Source of the DNA: Streptomyces toyocaensis | GTDB lineage: Bacteria; Actinomycetota; Actinomycetes; Streptomycetales; Streptomycetaceae | Assembly (NCBI RefSeq): GCF_000725125.1 | Contig: NZ_JFCB01000008.1 | Coordinates: forward strand, 1-64,000 | Reading direction: 5' to 3' | DNA: 64,000 nt | Part shown: piece by piece, positions 59,446-64,000 of the stretch | How positions within the stretch are numbered: the first letter of the stretch is position 1 | Layout: each line of letters begins with the position of its first letter | Program-made: the position numbers and the translations under genes | The notes under the pieces: generated by a model | The model's input: the letters and a program-made list of their open reading frames with translations, nothing else | Told to the model about the DNA's origin: nothing | Database searches by the model: none

Positions 59446-59820
59446 TCAGCTCAGGAACTCCCCGTCGACGTACACCCATGCCCCGTCGACCCGCTCGAAC
59501 CGGCTGCGCTCGTGGAGCGAGCCGCCGCGGTAGGACGCCCGGAAGGTCACCGTTCCGGTGGAGTGGAAGGCCGACCCGGCCTCGCCGCCCAGGATCTCCA
59601 GCCCGGTCCACCGCATGCCCGGGTCGAAGTCGATCCGTGCCGGCCGCGTCCTCGGATGCCAGGTCCGCAGCAGGTACGCGCCGTCCTGCCGCACGAACGC
59701 GCAGTACCGCGACCGCATCAGCCGCTCCGCGGTCGGCGCGGCGGCGGCTCCCGCGTGGAAGCGCCCGCAGCAGGCCTCGTACGCCTCCGGCAGCCCGCAG
59801 GGGCAGGAACGAGCGGTCAT
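59446..59820 (-). CDS. YchJ family protein (UPF0225)
   Basis: A 124-residue protein with an N-terminal SEC-C-like metal knuckle (CPCGLPEAYEACCGRFH) and the YchJ core LMRSRYCAFVRQDGAYLLRTWHPRTRP, then WTGLEIL and FHSTGTVTFRASYR. Function of the family is not established. ATG at 59820 is chosen because GGAGG lies five bases upstream. Confidence 0.9.
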   Translation of the reverse strand: MTARSCPCGLPEAYEACCGRFHAGAAAAPTAERLMRSRYCAFVRQDGAYLLRTWHPRTRPARIDFDPGMRWTGLEILGGEAGSAFHSTGTVTFRASYRGGSLHERSRFERVDGAWVYVDGEFLS

Positions 59821-59840
59821 GGTCACCTCCGCGACAACGC

Positions 59841-59876
59841 CGTGAGGGCCGCGACCTCGCGGTCGCGGCCCTCACG
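59841..59876 (-). terminator. Terminator of the tRNA-Leu gene
   Basis: A perfect 16-bp stem (CGTGAGGGCCGCGACC with its complement) and TCGC loop, seven bases after the tRNA 3' end and 20 bases before the ychJ-type start codon. Confidence 0.85.
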
Positions 59877-59883
59877 CTTCATG

Positions 59884-59968
59884 TGTCCGAGGGGGGACTT
59901 GAACCCCCACGCCCGATAAAGGGCACTAGCACCTCAAGCTAGCGCGTCTGCCATTCCGCCACCCGGAC
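59884..59968 (-). tRNA. tRNA-Leu (anticodon GAG)
   Basis: An 85-base class II tRNA on the minus strand. Acceptor GTCCGGG pairs with CTCGGAC (one G-U), the anticodon stem is CTAGC/GCTAG with loop TTGAGGT giving anticodon GAG, which reads CUC. The long variable arm (GCCC-TTTATC-GGGC) marks tRNA-Leu, and the T arm is GGGGG-TTCAAGT-CCCCC. CCA is not encoded. Confidence 0.96.
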
Positions 59969-60168
59969 AAGGTGTCTGTCGCGCGGGTTTCCCCCCGCGG
60001 CGACGACGTAAACATTACCAGGTGTTCCGGGGTGGCCGATCACCCCGCCCGCCCGCGTCGTCGTGTGAACGGCGCGTGACGGGCCGGACCGGGTCTTGGG
60101 GCGGGCCCCCGGGGAAGAGAGGATGAGGACGACCCACCAGCGGGACCACCAGCAGCGGGAGGAAGCAC

Positions 60169-61494
60169 GTGAGCGAGACGGACACGGCCAAGGGCGTCAC
60201 CGGTGAGGACGAGGTCGTGGACCTCTGCCGCGAGCTGATCCGGATCGACACCAGCAACTACGGCGACCACTCGGGGCCCGGCGAGCGCAAGGCGGCCGAG
60301 TACGTCGCCGAGAAGCTCGCCGAGGTCGGACTCGAGCCGAAGATCTTCGAGTCGCACCCGGGGCGCGCCTCCACGGTCGCCCGGATCGAGGGCGAGGACC
60401 CGTCCCGGCCCGCGCTGCTCATCCACGGCCACACCGACGTGGTCCCGGCCAACGCGGACGACTGGACGCACCACCCCTTCTCCGGCGAGATCGCCGACGG
60501 ATGCGTGTGGGGGCGCGGGGCGGTCGACATGAAGGACATGGACGCGATGACCCTCGCGGTCGTCCGCGACCGGCTGCGCAGCGGGCGCAAGCCCCCGCGC
60601 GACGTCGTCCTCGCCTTCCTCGCGGACGAGGAGGCGGGCGGCACGTACGGCGCCAAGCACCTGGTGCGCGAGCACCCCGAGCTGTTCGAGGGGGTCACCG
60701 AGGCGATCGGCGAGGTCGGCGGGTTCTCCTTCACCGTCAACGAGAAGCTGCGCCTCTACCTCGTCGAGACCGCCGAGAAGGGCATGCACTGGATGCGGCT
60801 CACCGTCGACGGCACCGCCGGCCACGGCTCCATGACCAACGACGACAACGCCATCACCGAACTCTGCGAGGCCGTCGCCCGCCTCGGCCGCCACACGTGG
60901 CCGGTCAGGGTCACCAAGACCGTCCGCGCCTTCCTGGACGAGCTCTCCGACGCGCTCGGCACCGAGCTCGACCCGGAGAACATGGACGAGACCCTCGCCA
61001 AGCTCGGCGGCATCGCCCGCATGATCGGCACCACCCTGCGCAACTCGGCGGCGCCCACCCAGCTCGGCGCCGGCTACAAGGTCAACGTCATCCCCGGCCA
61101 GGCCACCGCGCACGTCGACGGCCGCTTCCTGCCCGGCTACGAGGAGGAGTTCCTCGCCGACCTCGACCGGATCCTCGGGCCGCGCGTGCGGCGCGAGGAC
61201 GTCCACTCCGACAAGGCGCTGGAGACCGACTTCGACGGCCGGCTCGTCGACGCCATGCAGACCGCGCTCAGCGCGGAGGACCCGATCGCGCGGGCGGTGC
61301 CGTACATGCTCTCCGGCGGCACCGACGCCAAGTCCTTCGACGACCTCGGCATCCGCTGCTTCGGGTTCGCGCCGCTGAAGCTCCCCCCGGAGCTGGACTT
61401 CGCGGGCATGTTCCACGGGGTCGACGAGCGGGTTCCGGTGGACGGTCTGAAGTTCGGCGTGCGGGTGCTCGACCGCTTCCTGGACGCGTCCTGA
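60169..61494 (+). CDS. M20 family metallopeptidase
   Basis: A 441-residue M20/M25/M40 dizinc hydrolase. Metal ligands and catalytic residues: HGHTD (His88, Asp90), RGAVDMKDMD with bridging Asp120, and DEEAGG (Glu154 base, Glu155 ligand); the C-terminal ligand is in FHGVDERV. The lid domain carries KGMHWMRLTVDGTAGHGSM. GTG at 60169 has GGGAGGAA upstream. It removes the terminal residue of a peptide or acylated amino acid in the cytoplasm; the exact substrate is unknown. Confidence 0.93.
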   Translation: MSETDTAKGVTGEDEVVDLCRELIRIDTSNYGDHSGPGERKAAEYVAEKLAEVGLEPKIFESHPGRASTVARIEGEDPSRPALLIHGHTDVVPANADDWTHHPFSGEIADGCVWGRGAVDMKDMDAMTLAVVRDRLRSGRKPPRDVVLAFLADEEAGGTYGAKHLVREHPELFEGVTEAIGEVGGFSFTVNEKLRLYLVETAEKGMHWMRLTVDGTAGHGSMTNDDNAITELCEAVARLGRHTWPVRVTKTVRAFLDELSDALGTELDPENMDETLAKLGGIARMIGTTLRNSAAPTQLGAGYKVNVIPGQATAHVDGRFLPGYEEEFLADLDRILGPRVRREDVHSDKALETDFDGRLVDAMQTALSAEDPIARAVPYMLSGGTDAKSFDDLGIRCFGFAPLKLPPELDFAGMFHGVDERVPVDGLKFGVRVLDRFLDAS

Positions 61495-61646
61495 GGCGAT
61501 TGACCGATGAACCCGATAATCGTGCAGGCGTGCGGAGTTGACCGGGAAGGGTGAATGCGACCATAAGCTCGTAGCCTCATTACTTCCTCCTCGTTACCCG
61601 TGATGTGATCCGCGACTTTGGATCGCTTTGCCAACAAGGAGGAACA

Positions 61647-61880
61647 ATGCTCAAGAAGGTCGTCGCTGTCGCGGCCGCCACCGGTGGTCTGGTTCTCGCG
61701 GGTGCGGGCATGGCCGCTGCCGACTCGGGTGCCCAGGGTGCCGCTGTGCACTCCCCGGGTGTCGTCTCCGGCAACGTCATCCAGGCTCCGATCCACGTCC
61801 CCGTGAACGTCTGCGGCAACACGGTCTCCGTGATCGGTCTGCTGAACCCCACCTTCGGCAACACCTGCATCAACGCGTGA
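61647..61880 (+). CDS. chpH: Short chaplin ChpH
   Basis: A 77-residue secreted amyloid-forming protein. Signal peptide 1 to about 25 (cleaved after MAAA), then one chaplin domain: DSGAQGAAVHSPGVVSGNVIQAPIHVPVNVCGNTVSVIGLLNPTFGNTCINA, with Cys56 and Cys74 for a disulfide. Short chaplins assemble into surface-active fibrils that let aerial hyphae break the water surface. ATG at 61647 is set by AAGGAGGAA. Position beside the long chaplin gene identifies it as chpH rather than chpE or chpF. Likely developmentally regulated through the BldN pathway in known species. Confidence 0.96.
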   Translation: MLKKVVAVAAATGGLVLAGAGMAAADSGAQGAAVHSPGVVSGNVIQAPIHVPVNVCGNTVSVIGLLNPTFGNTCINA

Positions 61881-61926
61881 CGTCGTGTCTCGCCCTCTAG
61901 GGCATGCCCGCTGAGGGCTCGAGCCC

Positions 61927-61965
61927 GTCGGCCCCGGAGCGCGCGCCATGCGCTCCGGGGCCGAC
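61927..61965 (+). terminator. Terminator of chpH
   Basis: GTCGGCCCCGGAGCGC pairs perfectly over 16 bp with its complement across a seven-base loop, so chpH and chpC are probably separate messages. Confidence 0.85.
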
Positions 61966-62046
61966 CGGTCTTCCGGAAACGTCGAAGCACCGGGAATCCG
62001 GCGGAACGCCTTTCCCGGAACCAGGTCGAAGGCAGGGAATTCAGCA

Positions 62047-62742
62047 ATGCGACAGGTCACCCGCAAGGGCCTGATGACCATGGCGGCCGCCACCGGTGTG
62101 TTCGCCGCCGTGGGCGGGGCCGCCCACGCCGACTCCGGCGCGGCGGGCGCCGCGACCGGCTCGCCCGGCGTGCTCTCCGGCAACACGGTCCAGGCGCCCG
62201 TGCACGTGCCGGTCAACGTCTGTGGCAACACGGTCGACGTCGTCGGTCTCCTCAACCCGTCCGTGGGCAACGCCTGCGCCAACGAGGGCGGCGCGTCGTC
62301 CGAGGAGGGGCACGGCGGCTCCGGCGGCTCGCACGCCGACGGCCGCACGAGCGACTCGCCGGGCGTGGGCTCCGGCAACCAGATCCAGGTCCCGGTCCAC
62401 GTCCCGGTGAACGTCTGCGGAAACAGCGTCGACGTCGTCGGCGCCGGCAACGCCACCGAGGGCAACGACTGCGCGAACGGCGGCCCCGGCCACGAGGAGC
62501 CGGGACAGCCCGGCACCCCCGAGCGGCCGGACACCCCGGGCGACGAGCCGAGCACCCCGGCCACTCCGGGCGACACCCCGCGCGGCAACCAGCCGGACAC
62601 GCACCCCGTCACCCCGCCCCGGGCCGACGCGCAGCTGGCACAGACCGGCAGCGAAGTGCCGATGGGACTCGTCCTGCCGGTCGGCGCGGGCGCCCTGCTC
62701 GCCGGCGCGGTCCTCTACCGCAAGGCCCGCGGCGCCGCGTGA
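62047..62742 (+). CDS. chpC: Long chaplin ChpC with sortase signal
   Basis: A 231-residue cell-wall protein. Signal peptide 1 to about 28, two chaplin domains (about 29-78 with Cys59/Cys77, and about 103-143 with Cys124/Cys142), a Pro/Thr/Gly-rich wall-spanning linker with PGT/PDT repeats, and a C-terminal sorting signal LAQTG (197-201), a hydrophobic helix and the basic tail YRKARGAA. Class E sortases anchor LAxTG proteins to peptidoglycan in Streptomyces, giving a base for short chaplin fibrils. Confidence 0.96.
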   Translation: MRQVTRKGLMTMAAATGVFAAVGGAAHADSGAAGAATGSPGVLSGNTVQAPVHVPVNVCGNTVDVVGLLNPSVGNACANEGGASSEEGHGGSGGSHADGRTSDSPGVGSGNQIQVPVHVPVNVCGNSVDVVGAGNATEGNDCANGGPGHEEPGQPGTPERPDTPGDEPSTPATPGDTPRGNQPDTHPVTPPRADAQLAQTGSEVPMGLVLPVGAGALLAGAVLYRKARGAA

Positions 62743-62753
62743 CTCCGGACACA

Positions 62754-62787
62754 CGGAGTGGGCCCCGCGACCGCGGGGCCCACTCCG
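62754..62787. terminator. Bidirectional terminator after chpC
   Basis: A perfect 15-bp stem (CGGAGTGGGCCCCGC) with a four-base loop, between chpC and the convergent DUF5703 gene. Confidence 0.85.
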
Positions 62788-62815
62788 TCGTGTGATTCCG
62801 GTCGGGTGCCCGGAC

Positions 62816-63004
62816 TCACCAGGTGGCGCGCACCTGGCGGATGATCCGCCGCCGCAGCCGCACCCTGCGGCTGCCGTCACGCATCAGCGTCAGGCGGTAC
62901 AGCTCCCAGTGACCGTACTCTGCGTGGTCCGTCAGCAGACGTGCCGTCTCCTTGCGGGACACCCCGCGCGGCACGTACACGTCGGCAAATTCGTATTCCG
63001 GCAT
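62816..63004 (-). CDS. DUF5703 family small protein
   Basis: A 62-residue protein (MPEYEFADVYVPRGVSRKETARLL ... HWELYRLTLMRDGSRRVRLRRRIIRQ), matching the short Streptomyces family I recall as DUF5703. Basic C-terminus. Divergent from the next gene with 47 bases between starts. Function unknown. Confidence 0.82.
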   Translation of the reverse strand: MPEYEFADVYVPRGVSRKETARLLTDHAEYGHWELYRLTLMRDGSRRVRLRRRIIRQVRATW

Positions 63005-63051
63005 CGCATCTATTGTGCGGGCCGGGCCCCGGTACGGATAGCGTCTGCACT

Positions 63052-63726
63052 ATGTCTGATGCTGCGCAGCCCACCGCTGCCGAGGTACGCGCCGCCGCCG
63101 AGGCGGTGAAGACCGCGCTCGACCGCCACCTGGCCGCGGTCGAACGCCGGTCGGGGGAGGACGACCCGGCCGTCTACGAGGCGTTCAACCAGCTGGCCGC
63201 GGCCGCGGAGACGTACGACGAACTGCTCTACGACCGCTACGACGAGGTCACACCCTTCGAGATCCCCACGGCCGAGGACACACCGCCGTACACCGGCCCC
63301 GAGGAACCCAGCGCGGTCAGCGTGCTGATCCGCCGCGACTACGCCGTCGCGGAACCGCAGCGGCTGCTGGGGCACGCCCAGCGCATCGAGGCGGCGGACG
63401 GCGAGGGCCCGGGTGCGTCCGGGACCGTCCACGGCGCGCTCGGCCTGCTGTTCGGCGAGTTCGAGCCCGACGAGATCGCCTCCCGGCACAAGGAGTTCGG
63501 CCTGGAGGAGGGCGACTCCACCCTGTGGGTGACGGCATCGGACGAACCCGCGGACCCCGGCGAGTGGCTGGAGGCCCCGTTCGAGCAGGTGGACCCGCAG
63601 CACGTGGTCTGCCGCTTCGACGTCAGCGCCGTCTTCGACGACGACTCCGACGACGACCTGGAGGACGACCCTCTCCCCGGCCTCGACGAGGACGAGGACC
63701 TGGAACCACTCGACGCGGACCGCTGA
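63052..63726 (+). CDS. Acidic hypothetical protein
   Basis: A 224-residue soluble protein. The N-terminal 70 residues are a helical hairpin (AAEAVKTALDRHLAAVERRSGEDDPAVYEAFNQLAAAAETYDELLYDRYDEVTPFEI), the middle is mixed alpha/beta (VSVLIRRDYAV, HGALGLLFGEFEPDEI, LWVTASDEP), and the C-terminus is strongly acidic (DDDSDDDLEDD). The family appears common in Streptomyces but has no known role. Confidence 0.8.
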   Translation: MSDAAQPTAAEVRAAAEAVKTALDRHLAAVERRSGEDDPAVYEAFNQLAAAAETYDELLYDRYDEVTPFEIPTAEDTPPYTGPEEPSAVSVLIRRDYAVAEPQRLLGHAQRIEAADGEGPGASGTVHGALGLLFGEFEPDEIASRHKEFGLEEGDSTLWVTASDEPADPGEWLEAPFEQVDPQHVVCRFDVSAVFDDDSDDDLEDDPLPGLDEDEDLEPLDADR

Positions 63727-63766
63727 CCGCACCCGACGACGGCGGCGCCACCGGTGCCGCCGTTCG

Positions 63767-64000
63767 TCAGCCGTCCGCGCCGGCCGGGACCTGCGGCGCC
63801 AGCAGTGCCGGCAGCCGGGTCGTGCGCGGCTCGGCGGCCACCTCGGCCACGGCGCGCGGCAGCGCCTGCTCCACCCCGTGCACCACGGACAGGTGCCGGC
63901 CGGCCCGGCCGAAGGCCGTGTACACCCAGGGCCGGCTCAGTGCCTGGGCGGCGTCACCGGGCAGCACGACGACGACCGCGGGCCACCGGCAGCCCACCGC
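63767..64000 (-). CDS. Helicase C-terminus (RecD/UvrD-like), partial
   Basis: The last 77 codons of a gene that continues beyond the window. GCRWPAVVVVLPGDAAQALSRPWVYTAFGRAGRHLSVVHGVEQALPRAVAE is the UvrD_C_2-type final part of superfamily 1 helicases: the GSEWP-VVV-L strand and the W-Y-T-A-x-R-A motif VI. The arginine-rich motif contacts ATP. N-terminal domains cannot be seen. Confidence 0.75.
   Translation of the reverse strand, partial: AVGCRWPAVVVVLPGDAAQALSRPWVYTAFGRAGRHLSVVHGVEQALPRAVAEVAAEPRTTRLPALLAPQVPAGADG

Noticed and set aside
59884..59968. tRNA-Leu as an attachment site of an integrated element
   Set aside because: No integrase, no direct repeat of the tRNA 3' end nearby, and flanking genes look like core chromosome.

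Overview
The window is about 73% GC, with codons ending almost always in G or C, tightly packed short operons, many TetR/GntR/LysR regulators, a Tat-type secreted enzyme and two chaplin genes. Chaplins (chpH, chpC) are restricted to Streptomyces and close relatives, so this is a Streptomyces chromosome segment. The gene order hmgA, TetR, molybdoenzyme, soxR, gluconate genes, chpH/chpC recalls, from memory and unchecked, the S. coelicolor core region around SCO1670-SCO1730 read backwards.

Layout. 0-8 kb: GNAT acetyltransferases, a methyltransferase, a DUF402 protein, a short GntR regulator, a DUF72 protein, a DUF5925-type AAA ATPase, and a translationally coupled operon of two family-2 glycosyltransferases and a polysaccharide deacetylase. 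8.6-17.3 kb: a secreted SGNH esterase, then a module of ECF sigma factor (SigK-like) plus RskA-type anti-sigma factor, diverging from secreted DUF4331 protein, TPR protein, NicO-type Ni/Co permease with a His-rich loop, and a transmembrane Ser/Thr kinase. A SigK-like promoter can be read in front of the DUF4331 gene. 17.4-25.2 kb: a DrrAB-type ABC exporter with a divergent TetR and two operator copies, an orphan type ISP restriction specificity domain, a GntR regulator and homogentisate dioxygenase, a lipoprotein and a TetR. 25.3-36.8 kb: a molybdopterin oxidoreductase, a CitMHS citrate-type transporter with a structured leader, an MFS carrier, an MsiK-like ABC ATPase, an aldehyde dehydrogenase/alcohol dehydrogenase pair, and an EamA exporter with its ArsR-type regulator.

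36.8-51.8 kb is rich in acyl-CoA metabolism: two acyl-CoA dehydrogenases, a MaoC dehydratase, an SDR, an ACAD11-type kinase-like protein and three TetR regulators. Three palindromic motif families in the promoters suggest separate TetR circuits. SoxR, an RNA ligase, a NamZ-type exo-muramidase and a deletion scar joining a truncated LysR gene to a hydrolase remnant also lie here.

51.8-64 kb: tandem repeats, DUF202 proteins, a NUDIX protein, an amino-acid permease with a cytochrome b remnant behind it, a gluconate catabolic unit (gntP, gntK, divergent gntR), YchJ, tRNA-Leu(GAG), an M20 peptidase, chaplins ChpH and ChpC, a DUF5703 protein, an acidic hypothetical protein, and the C-terminus of a helicase running off the window.

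No integrase, transposase, CRISPR array or biosynthetic gene cluster core enzyme was seen. The segment looks like conserved core chromosome with local decay scars. All family assignments are by reading motifs, not by database search.
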